From the IMG/VR virus record IMGVR_UViG_3300021233_000290, positions 17,017 to 81,016 of that record: 64,000 nucleotides of DNA; one strand, 5' to 3'. The notes under the pieces are model-generated. The model was given only the letters and a program-made list of their open reading frames with translations. It did not search any database and was not told where the DNA came from. Both the position numbers and the translations under genes were made by a program. The number at the start of each line of letters is the position of its first letter. Position 1 is the stretch's first letter. This DNA is from a virus. This document shows positions 34,718 through 41,651 of the stretch, piece by piece.

Positions 34718-34942
34718 ATGAAAAAAAGCACTATCTTAAAAAAGTTGGATAATTACGAAGAACGTATTATTAAAATTATTGATGAAATGCAGGATTTTCT
34801 GGATTCTGTCGATGACTCTGATGTTTCAGTCATGACTGAAGATTTTTGTCAAGGAATGCTTGACTATGTTCAAGAGAATGGTATTTGTAATTTGAATGAC
34901 ATCAGAGAATTTATTGAAAATGATTATGAAACCGAATTATAA
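34718..34942 (+). CDS. Hypothetical acidic helical protein, 74 aa
   Basis: Not recognised. ATG at 34718, two bases after the previous stop. It consists of helices with an acidic run (EMQDFLDSVDDSDVSVMTED). Its last 17 bases overlap the start of the RmlD-like gene, so it links the hub-assembly and sugar-nucleotide genes in one transcript. Confidence 0.6.
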   Translation: MKKSTILKKLDNYEERIIKIIDEMQDFLDSVDDSDVSVMTEDFCQGMLDYVQENGICNLNDIREFIENDYETEL

Positions 34943-35807
34943 TATTTTAATTTTAGGTAAAGGTTATGTTGGTAAATACCTATCAGACCATTTGAGTTTG
35001 GTTGGTTATAGAAATTTTCTAAAATCTAGAGAAGAATTAGATTACCATGATTCGAGAGAGCTTAATAAGTTCATTTTGAACAATGGCATCAATCATGTGA
35101 TCAATTGTTCAGGATTTACTGGTAGACCAAATGTTGATCAAGGAGAATTGGAAAAAGAAGATTGTTGGAATTTGAATGTTGTAGTTCCGCTGAATATCAA
35201 TAAAATCTGTGAGAAATTGAATGTTAATTACTTACACATTTCAACTGGTTGTTTATACGATGGATATGATAAACAATGGTCCGAGCAAGATGCTCCTAAC
35301 TTTGGATTATTTCAGAATCACAGCTCATTCTATTCCAAATCTAAACACGCTTTTGAAAATCTTTCCCAAGACTTGAAGGGAGTTGTTTTGAGAATTAGAA
35401 TGCCATTCGGTAAAGATTTCTCCAATAGAAATTATTTCACTAAAATTAAACAATATCCAAAATTGTTGAATTTGGTAAATTCTAAGACATACATTCCCGA
35501 TCTTTGTGTTTTTGTTGAGAAATTATTAGGTGAAGATTTCTATTTCTGGACTGATAGACAGATTTACAATGTGGTCAATCCTGATGCTCTTAAAACTGAG
35601 GAGGTTTGTGAAATTCTTAAAAAGTATGGTTTACACAATTCTAATTGGAAATTTGTTGATAGATCAGAACTGAAAACTTACGCTAATAGATCTAATTGTG
35701 TGTTGAATACGAGCAAATCAAGTGTCATTCATAATATGATGACGGAAAAACAAGCACTCGTAGATTATTGCGAATTTGTAGTAAACTCTTCCAAAAATTA
35801 TGAATAA
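34926..35807 (+). CDS. NAD(P)-dependent sugar-nucleotide reductase, RmlD-like SDR
   Basis: 293 aa from the ATG at 34926. Rossmann start ILILGKGYVGKYLSDHL (GxGxxG), then HVINCSGFTGRPNVDQGE and LHISTGCLYDGYDKQWSEQD. FYSKSKHAFE gives the catalytic YxxxK. This is the layout of dTDP-4-dehydrorhamnose reductases and related 4-ketoreductases. With RmlA (next gene, eight-base overlap) and RmlB (48569) it would complete a dTDP-6-deoxyhexose route apart from an epimerase. The true product sugar cannot be told. Confidence 0.75.
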   Translation: MKPNYNILILGKGYVGKYLSDHLSLVGYRNFLKSREELDYHDSRELNKFILNNGINHVINCSGFTGRPNVDQGELEKEDCWNLNVVVPLNINKICEKLNVNYLHISTGCLYDGYDKQWSEQDAPNFGLFQNHSSFYSKSKHAFENLSQDLKGVVLRIRMPFGKDFSNRNYFTKIKQYPKLLNLVNSKTYIPDLCVFVEKLLGEDFYFWTDRQIYNVVNPDALKTEEVCEILKKYGLHNSNWKFVDRSELKTYANRSNCVLNTSKSSVIHNMMTEKQALVDYCEFVVNSSKNYE

Positions 35808-36543
35808 CAGAAAAGCTATTTGTCTTGCAGGTGGAAAAGGAACTCGTCTCCATCCTTTGACGAAGACGAGTAGTAAACAACTTTTACCGATTTATAAAAA
35901 ACCAGTCATAGCATTCCCTCTTCAAACTTTGAAGGAAATGGGTTATGTTGACATTTTGATCATTAATGCTGATGAAGAGCAGCAAATCCAATTTAAAAAA
36001 TTATTAGGGAACGGTGAGAAGTTTGATTTGAATTTTTCATATATAATTCAAGATTCTCCTAGAGGACTTGCTGATGCGTTTATTGTTGGTGAGGAATTTA
36101 TTAAGGATGCTGATGATATTTGTCTTATCCTTGGTGACAATATTATCATTGGTAATTCGCCAATCCACCCTCAACCAAACACTATCTTCACATACAAAGT
36201 CAAAGACCCATCTGCTTATGGTGTCGTGAAAACGGATGATAATGGGTGGATCAAACAAATTGTGGAGAAACCAAAAGAATTTATTTCTGATGATGCTGTA
36301 ATTGGTCTTTATATATTTTCCAATGAAGTGGTGGAAATGGCTAAAAAGGTCACTCCATCTGCGAGAGGGGAGCTTGAAATCGTAGATCTAATTCGCATGA
36401 TGAATGATAAAGAAGGTGTCAATGTTGAAAAATTGGATGGATTTTGGTTCGATGTGGGTGATTATGATAGTCTATTAGACTGTGCAAATCTTGTCCGAAC
36501 TATTGACAAACGATCAAACCATGCTATTGGTTTAGATGTATGA
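35800..36543 (+). CDS. rmlA: Nucleotidyltransferase, RmlA-like (sugar-1-phosphate)
   Basis: 247 aa, shorter than RmlA (about 290). KAICLAGGKGTRLHPLTKTS then SKQLLPIYKKPVIAFPLQTL is the diagnostic GGxGTRLxPLT...KxxLPVxxKP signature. ICLILGDNII gives the catalytic GDN, IVEKPKEF the sugar-phosphate site, and FWFDVGDYDSLLD the closing motif. It makes dTDP- (or UDP-) glucose from glucose-1-phosphate. The missing length is at the C-terminal allosteric region, common in phage and some bacterial forms. It overlaps the SDR gene before and the clamp loader after (ATGA). Confidence 0.85.
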   Translation: MNNRKAICLAGGKGTRLHPLTKTSSKQLLPIYKKPVIAFPLQTLKEMGYVDILIINADEEQQIQFKKLLGNGEKFDLNFSYIIQDSPRGLADAFIVGEEFIKDADDICLILGDNIIIGNSPIHPQPNTIFTYKVKDPSAYGVVKTDDNGWIKQIVEKPKEFISDDAVIGLYIFSNEVVEMAKKVTPSARGELEIVDLIRMMNDKEGVNVEKLDGFWFDVGDYDSLLDCANLVRTIDKRSNHAIGLDV

Positions 36544-37457
36544 GCGACTTATGGGTAGAACGGTATAGACCACAGACTTTAGATGATTTGATGGTGGATG
36601 ATAAAACAAAACAAATCATCCAGAACTTTGGTAAAGATATTCCGAATTTGTTACTAACTGGTGTTGCAGGAAGTGGTAAGACGAGCCTTGCAAGAATCAT
36701 TGCTAAAGATATTTTAGATTGTGATTATCTTTATATCAATGCTTCCGATGAAAACGGTGTAGATACGATTCGGGAGAAAGTTATTGGGTTTGCTCAAACT
36801 ATGAGCTTCGATGGTGGGTTAAAAATTGTAATTCTAGATGAAGCAGATGGTATCTCTAAACAGGCACAGGGAATTCTGCGTAATGTCATGGAGTCCTATT
36901 CATCTACCACACGGTTTATCCTCACGGGTAATTACAAACACCGTATCATCCCTGCCCTACAATCCCGTTGCCAAAGTCTCATTCTCCACACATCTCTAAA
37001 AGATGTTACTCGTCGATGTGTCGAAATTCTACGAAAAGAGAATATTGAGATTCCTGATGATCAGAAGAAGAATTTGGTGAACTTGATCAAAAATCATTTT
37101 CCTGACATCAGGAAATGCATCAATGAGTTGGAGAAGTTCTCCAAGTCTGGCATTCTCGCTATTGAATCAAAAAAGGATACGAATGAGACATTAGAATTAA
37201 TTTATAATAATCTCAAGTCAGGTAAGACATTAGATACAAGAAAGTTTCTTATTGAGAATGAGGAATTATTTGATTCCGATCATGAAGCTCTTTTGAAAGA
37301 TTTGTTGAATTATTTTTATGATTTGCGAATCGATGACACTATAAAAAAACAAGCTATCCTGATTATTGCGGATAGCTTGTTCAAAATGATGTCTGTTACT
37401 GACAGAGAGATATGTTGTATCGCTTGTCTATTACAGTTGGAAGAATTATTGCTTTAA
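36540..37457 (+). CDS. 44: Sliding-clamp loader ATPase, T4 gp44-like
   Basis: 305 aa (T4 gp44 is 319). LWVERYRPQTLDDL at the N-terminus, Walker A GVAGSGKT at 41-48, Walker B ILDEAD at 98-103, FILTGNYKHRIIPALQSRCQ with the SRC arginine-finger motif. A helical C-terminal collar follows. It opens the polymerase clamp on primed DNA with its partner gp62, which is not in the window. The last 120 bases contain an inverted repeat that reads as a terminator on the opposite strand. Confidence 0.9.
   Translation: MSDLWVERYRPQTLDDLMVDDKTKQIIQNFGKDIPNLLLTGVAGSGKTSLARIIAKDILDCDYLYINASDENGVDTIREKVIGFAQTMSFDGGLKIVILDEADGISKQAQGILRNVMESYSSTTRFILTGNYKHRIIPALQSRCQSLILHTSLKDVTRRCVEILRKENIEIPDDQKKNLVNLIKNHFPDIRKCINELEKFSKSGILAIESKKDTNETLELIYNNLKSGKTLDTRKFLIENEELFDSDHEALLKDLLNYFYDLRIDDTIKKQAILIIADSLFKMMSVTDREICCIACLLQLEELLL
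37342..37381 (-). terminator. Intrinsic terminator for the minus-strand cluster, inside the clamp-loader gene
   Basis: A perfect 12-bp inverted repeat (AACAAGCTATCC / GGATAGCTTGTT, arms 37348-37359 and 37370-37381, ten-base loop). On the minus strand it is followed directly by a run of seven Ts (37342-37348 read AAAAAAA on plus). It lies about 65 bases after the stop of the gene at 37446. Confidence 0.85.
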
Positions 37458-37922
37458 ATTTTGCAAAACGTTTAATAAATGTTTTTTCAAACTCTTCGAA
37501 GCACCTGCGATAAGACCCTTTTTATTACCTGGAACTGGAATCCCCAGTTTAGACAAATCGTTGTTGATATCGTTCATAAGCTCTTCAACTTTTCTTTCGA
37601 TTGTCTTAGAGTAAGAATCTAATTTGGCATTTGTGCTTTTATTACCACCAGCAGTAACATTTTCTTGACCTTTTGCTTGCAGTCCTTGTCCTTTTTGTGC
37701 TAACCCACCTTGAGAAGCATCGACACCTAGCATCTTACCTCCTAATTCAGCGGTTTTATTCAAAGCACCGCCATAAGCTTGTTGTGCTTTACCTTTTAAT
37801 TGTTGTCCTGCCCCTTTTACTGCGCCCAATGCTTGTGCGCCACGAGCTTTGAAACGGTCCAAGAATTTTTCTTCTAAAAGTTCTTCCAAATTACGTTGAT
37901 CTTCATTATTATATCTAGCCAT
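37446..37922 (-). CDS. Late, probably capsid-internal, basic Gly/Ala/Gln-rich protein
   Basis: 158 aa, not recognised. The N-terminal QRNLEELLEEKFLDRFKARG is an amphipathic helix with LLE, a candidate prohead-protease site. The middle (35-100) is rich in Gly, Ala, Gln and Lys (GAGQQLKGKAQQAYGG), low complexity. The C-terminus is helical with a Lys-rich end. Basic, low-complexity late proteins with an N-terminal leader fit DNA-associated internal proteins of T4-type heads. Start set by the late element. Confidence 0.55.
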   Translation of the reverse strand: MARYNNEDQRNLEELLEEKFLDRFKARGAQALGAVKGAGQQLKGKAQQAYGGALNKTAELGGKMLGVDASQGGLAQKGQGLQAKGQENVTAGGNKSTNAKLDSYSKTIERKVEELMNDINNDLSKLGIPVPGNKKGLIAGASKSLKKHLLNVLQNLKQ

Positions 37923-37925
37923 GAT

Positions 37926-37933
37926 ATTATTTA
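37926..37933 (-). promoter_or_regulatory. Late promoter (minus strand)
   Basis: Minus-strand TAAATAAT; T at 37933 is 11 bases before the ATG at 37922. It overlaps the stop region of the gene ending at 37927. Confidence 0.8.
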
Positions 37934-38187
37934 TCTTTTTTATTCTTTTTTTCCCAACTTACTCTCTTAGAGCTTTTCTTTTTATACATTCTACCTTTAA
38001 TACTTTTACAATCTGCCTTTGTAGCTCTACATGCAGGGTAAGAACCTTTTGATGTATCTTTTCTACCACAAGGTCCGCCTGTCTTACAGTTGATCCAACC
38101 TTTGAATTTTTTACCTTTCTTATCTACATGAGGAGCGAACCAATCATGTAAACTTTCCAGTATTTCTCTTTGAGACATCTGTTCCAT
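37927..38187 (-). CDS. Small basic late protein with GWINCKTGGPCGRK module
   Basis: 86 aa from the ATG at 38187, in an ATGA overlap with the gene before it. The N-terminus EQMSQREILESLHDWFAP has ILE as a candidate protease site. The rest is a compact basic Cys module: FKGWINCKTGGPCGRK, YPACRATKADCKSIKGRMY and a Lys-rich tail. Cys modules with this look are known in proteins of T4-like cyanophages and some large viruses (DUF5872-like, from memory). Function unknown; may bind DNA in the capsid. Confidence 0.65.
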   Translation of the reverse strand: MEQMSQREILESLHDWFAPHVDKKGKKFKGWINCKTGGPCGRKDTSKGSYPACRATKADCKSIKGRMYKKKSSKRVSWEKKNKKDK

Positions 38188-38525
38188 CACTTTTTACTAT
38201 TCCCCCAATTTTTTGCTCCCACTTTTCTACATTTAACTAATGCGCCAGAAGCATATGCACTAGGCCATACTTTATATCTAGATTTTACTTTTTTATAACA
38301 AGCATCTTGTTCTTCTTCCTCACCGCAATCCTCATTATCTTCGTCTTCTTCTCTATCATCTCCGAAGATTTTTTCACCTATTTCTTCTTCCCAATCTTCT
38401 AATTTATTATTTTTATTTCTATCAGCTTTTTTGGGATCAAATTTTTCTCTTAATGTCTCCTCATAGATCATGGTCAATTCATTCATGGACTCCCAATCTC
38501 TTGATGTATTTTGTTGATTATTCAT
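38187..38525 (-). CDS. Late protein with acidic middle and SAYASGALVKCRK module
   Basis: 112 aa. The ATG at 38525 is preferred: it sits 11 bases from AAAATAAT, a one-mismatch late element, while an in-frame ATG at 38549 would overlap the gene before. Residues 8-27 hold RDWESMNELTMIYEETLREK with IYE as a protease site, near identical in pattern to the 305-aa neighbour. Then comes an acidic stretch (DDREEDEDNEDCGEEEEQD) and a basic module CYKKVKSRYKVWPSAYASGA then LVKCRKVGAKNWG. That module recurs in phage and giant-virus proteins; function unknown. Confidence 0.65.
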   Translation of the reverse strand: MNNQQNTSRDWESMNELTMIYEETLREKFDPKKADRNKNNKLEDWEEEIGEKIFGDDREEDEDNEDCGEEEEQDACYKKVKSRYKVWPSAYASGALVKCRKVGAKNWGNSKK

Positions 38526-38538
38526 ATTATTATTTTTA

Positions 38539-39456
38539 TTAGGACGCATAAGCTACGACTTCAAATGACGCATCTTCACCAGTTCCACCCAAGTTTTCCC
38601 AATTGAAACTGATTCTGCTATTTTCAATTTCAGGTTCTTCATTAAAGGGATCTTCACTCTCGTTTTTTCTACGGAATGTCAATAGATTTTGACCTTTGAA
38701 ACCACCATTTTCTGGAGTTCCATAATGAGCTTTAGATATTCTTTCATCAAATACTGAATCTAAGGAATATCCTAAATCATCTAATACTTCTACTAATTTA
38801 CTGATAGCTTTACCAACAGTTGGAAATCTACCATTACCATCCAAACCAACTTCAGTCAAAGCTTGTGTAATAGCTTGTCTGTCACGATCCGTAATTGTAT
38901 CAGAACCACGCATCATGCTTTCATAAAGCATTCCAAGTTCTTGTGTAGATTCCCAAGATTTTGACTCACCTGCCAATTTGAGGTTTGTTGGAGTATTTTT
39001 TCCATTCCCTTTGTCCGTCACATTAGTAATAAGATTTGGATCAATTTTTAATTTTTTGGGTTTAATGATGACAGTATCCTTTTTTCTAAATTGATCAGGA
39101 ATGGGAATACCAGCACTGATGTCTGCGATATCCACCATATCGAGAGTTACAGGAACTCTACCATAGGTTCTACCACCACCATGATCAGCAGCAATTGTCA
39201 ATACAGCAGTAGATGCTGATTTGTATTGGTTTCCAGCAGAAAATCCAGATTGTTTATCACCAACTTGACAGACTTTAATATTCAACCCACAAGTAGCCAA
39301 TTCATCAACAGCTTTTTGAAGATCTGTTGGCATATGTTTATAGGTTTCGGTGTTTTTATAACCACTGCGAAATTTTACATAATCACCTGGAAGATAACCA
39401 CCAGCTTCTGTTCTGGAGATAACTGTCTCGAAAATAGCATCAAATTTTTTTCCCAT
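38539..39456 (-). CDS. Late virion protein, probably capsid-internal, 305 aa
   Basis: Not assigned to a function. The start follows a late element at 11 bases. It has two candidate targeting/cleavage peptides: KKFDAIFETV at the N-terminus (IFE) and SKSWESTQELGMLYESMM at about residues 166-183 (LYE). The first domain has GGYLPGDYVKFRSGY and VKTxxQVGDKQSG-type strands. A repeat-poor C-terminal domain includes DSVFDERISKAHYGTPENGG. First gene of the minus-strand internal-protein cluster, sharing a divergent late promoter region with the gene at 39490. Confidence 0.6.
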   Translation of the reverse strand: MGKKFDAIFETVISRTEAGGYLPGDYVKFRSGYKNTETYKHMPTDLQKAVDELATCGLNIKVCQVGDKQSGFSAGNQYKSASTAVLTIAADHGGGRTYGRVPVTLDMVDIADISAGIPIPDQFRKKDTVIIKPKKLKIDPNLITNVTDKGNGKNTPTNLKLAGESKSWESTQELGMLYESMMRGSDTITDRDRQAITQALTEVGLDGNGRFPTVGKAISKLVEVLDDLGYSLDSVFDERISKAHYGTPENGGFKGQNLLTFRRKNESEDPFNEEPEIENSRISFNWENLGGTGEDASFEVVAYAS

Positions 39457-39459
39457 AAT

Positions 39460-39467
39460 GTTATTTA
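39460..39467 (-). promoter_or_regulatory. Late promoter (minus strand), divergent pair member
   Basis: Minus-strand TAAATAAC; T at 39467 is 11 bases before the ATG at 39456. Confidence 0.8.
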
Positions 39468-39478
39468 GTCAAAAATGC

Positions 39479-39486
39479 TAAATAAT
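39479..39486 (+). promoter_or_regulatory. Late promoter, divergent pair member
   Basis: TAAATAAT; T at 39479 is 11 bases before the ATG at 39490. The two divergent elements form TTATTTA-11-TAAATAA. Confidence 0.8.
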
Positions 39487-39489
39487 AAT

Positions 39490-41631
39490 ATGAATTTTGA
39501 TGATTTATATACATTGGCGTTGGAAGCAGCTAAAAATTTTGGAAGTCCGAAAAATATCGGTGGTGGTAGGTTGAATAGCGTAAAACTATCTCAAGGTCCT
39601 TCTGGTTTCGTTTCTAGTTCTGTCGGTAAAAATGATAACCATCAAGAAAGAGTTCCAATCGATCAAAAAAACAAAAAAGGTTTTGACCCGAAAAGATCTT
39701 ATAAACAACAAAAATCACAAATCGAAATTTCCGATGATTCGGGTAACACTCAAGTTAGAAAAAAAACAGAAAACGAATTACAAAATGTTTTTGCGATTAT
39801 TGGTGATCAGAAAAAAGCGTTATATAATTCTTTTGCTCTGTTGAATAACAGTGGATATTATAAACAAGAAATTGATAAAATTTTTGACATTTTTTCAAAA
39901 GTCCAATCTATTAAATTTGAGGATGAGAAAAAATTAAAAACCCTTAGATTTAATATCGATCAAAATAATAGTATTGCGACTAAAATGATTGATAAAATCC
40001 GTCAATACGAAACAGTTTATAATAATTATAACGATCCTGAAGAAGTTAAAATTCAAACTGCAAACGATCTAAAAGAAGCTGAAGCTTTGTATGATGTTAA
40101 TTTTAAAAATTTGAAAAAAATTAAAGGTGGTTCTGGATTAGTAACAGTTTTGAATAATTTGGAGACATTGAATATGCGTAAGACAGTTCTTTTGAAGAAC
40201 TTCGCTTCTAAAACCGCGCCATATGAAATCGAGAAATTAAATTCTGAAATATTCAATGTTGAAAGAAAAATTAAAGAGATGGTTATGGAAAATCCGTCAT
40301 ATAGTCAATATGTCGAAAAATTTAAAAAATTGTCAAGGGATATAGAACGTCTCACTATCAAACATTCACACCACGAACTTAAAGCTTCGGATATCAGTGG
40401 TGTCGAGCGTAAATCCAAAGGTATTTTAAATATTTTAAGAGACAGTGAAGAAAAGTTAAAAGCTGTTGAAGCAAAGGCCAAAGAAGATAGTGAAGAGTAT
40501 AATAATCTCGTTGATTACGTTTCAAAAATTTCCACACACAATGAAAACATTAATAATACATGTATTGAGAAATTTAAGAAAGCTGTTGTCACTGGTGCTG
40601 AAAATATTTTAAATTTAAAATTTGAAAATTTTAATCCTGAATCTTCGGAGGCTAAACAGATTAATTGGGATTCAGACGTGCCAACTAAAGGGGATGTTTA
40701 CAAAATGCTGGTTGCTTTGACAACACCTAATAACCCAATTTTCCGACTTATTGATAAATTAGACATGCCTTTCTTAGATGAAAAAGAATCGGAAGATGAG
40801 ACTAGAGGCGCAGTTCGTTATGACATCGGTAGAGCTATGAGCGATAATGAGAATATCACTAATGTCAGAGACATAAACGATTTACCTTTTTCTAAAATTG
40901 TAGTATATTTAAAAAATGTTGCCATCGCAACAATGCCTATTAAAGATGATCCTTTTAATGACGAATCTTTTAGAAAAGCTTATCGTCAGTTCGCTGATAT
41001 TTGCTTGAATGATGAAAATGGTGAAGAAGAATGGAATAATGTTTTAATTAAAGAGCGTTTGAAAAAATTGTTAGGTATCGAGTTACCTCCAAATTTTCAA
41101 ACAAAGATTAAAGTTGACATGGGTAACGCATTAAAACCTGCTAGAAAATTTGAATATGAGAAAATAATCAATGGTCGATATGATAATAGAGGCGTTGGAT
41201 CTTTTAAAAAATTGTTATCTATGGTAGATGGAGATTTAAGAGGCGCATATCCTAGAAGGTTTGAAAGTATTAAAAATAAATTGAGAAAAGGTGAACCAAT
41301 CAATGAATCCTTCGATCAATTGGCAGCTACATATGCATCTTCTTTCAATTTAGATATCAATGATTTTATGATCGACTTACAAGAGGTTCATTCTTTACTT
41401 GAAAAGAAATGCACGGGTCCGACAAAGAAAGCATCTAGTGATAGAAAAGGTAAAAAATGGACTAAATGCGCGAAACAACCAGATGGTTCTTATAAAAGAA
41501 TTCATTGGGGGCAAGCTGGCGTGAGAGTTGGTAAAGATAATCCGAAACGAAGAAAATCTTTTAGATCTAGACATAAATGTTCTTCTGCAAAACCAGGTTC
41601 ACCCAAAGCAGCCGCTTGCAGTGATTGGTAG
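39490..41631 (+). CDS. Large late protein with Cys-rich basic C-terminal module, 713 aa
   Basis: Not assigned. Residues 1-80 are low complexity and basic. About 90-360 is a long helical, coiled-coil-prone region (LKTLRFNIDQNNSIATKMID, NSEIFNVERKIKEMVMENP). The C-terminal 75 residues are a basic Cys module: LLEKKCTGPTKKASS, KKWTKCAKQPDGSYKRIHWG, FRSRHKCSSAKPGSPKAAAC. This tail is found on structural proteins of marine T4-like phages in my recollection. Its location before the tape-measure gene suggests a tail or head-internal role. The start is fixed by the late element (in-frame TTG-type starts are rejected). Confidence 0.6.
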   Translation: MNFDDLYTLALEAAKNFGSPKNIGGGRLNSVKLSQGPSGFVSSSVGKNDNHQERVPIDQKNKKGFDPKRSYKQQKSQIEISDDSGNTQVRKKTENELQNVFAIIGDQKKALYNSFALLNNSGYYKQEIDKIFDIFSKVQSIKFEDEKKLKTLRFNIDQNNSIATKMIDKIRQYETVYNNYNDPEEVKIQTANDLKEAEALYDVNFKNLKKIKGGSGLVTVLNNLETLNMRKTVLLKNFASKTAPYEIEKLNSEIFNVERKIKEMVMENPSYSQYVEKFKKLSRDIERLTIKHSHHELKASDISGVERKSKGILNILRDSEEKLKAVEAKAKEDSEEYNNLVDYVSKISTHNENINNTCIEKFKKAVVTGAENILNLKFENFNPESSEAKQINWDSDVPTKGDVYKMLVALTTPNNPIFRLIDKLDMPFLDEKESEDETRGAVRYDIGRAMSDNENITNVRDINDLPFSKIVVYLKNVAIATMPIKDDPFNDESFRKAYRQFADICLNDENGEEEWNNVLIKERLKKLLGIELPPNFQTKIKVDMGNALKPARKFEYEKIINGRYDNRGVGSFKKLLSMVDGDLRGAYPRRFESIKNKLRKGEPINESFDQLAATYASSFNLDINDFMIDLQEVHSLLEKKCTGPTKKASSDRKGKKWTKCAKQPDGSYKRIHWGQAGVRVGKDNPKRRKSFRSRHKCSSAKPGSPKAAACSDW

Positions 41632-41640
41632 TCGCCTGAT

Positions 41641-41648
41641 TAAATAAT
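41641..41648 (+). promoter_or_regulatory. Late promoter
   Basis: TAAATAAT; T at 41641 is 11 bases before the GTG start at 41652. Confidence 0.75.
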
Positions 41649-41651
41649 TAG

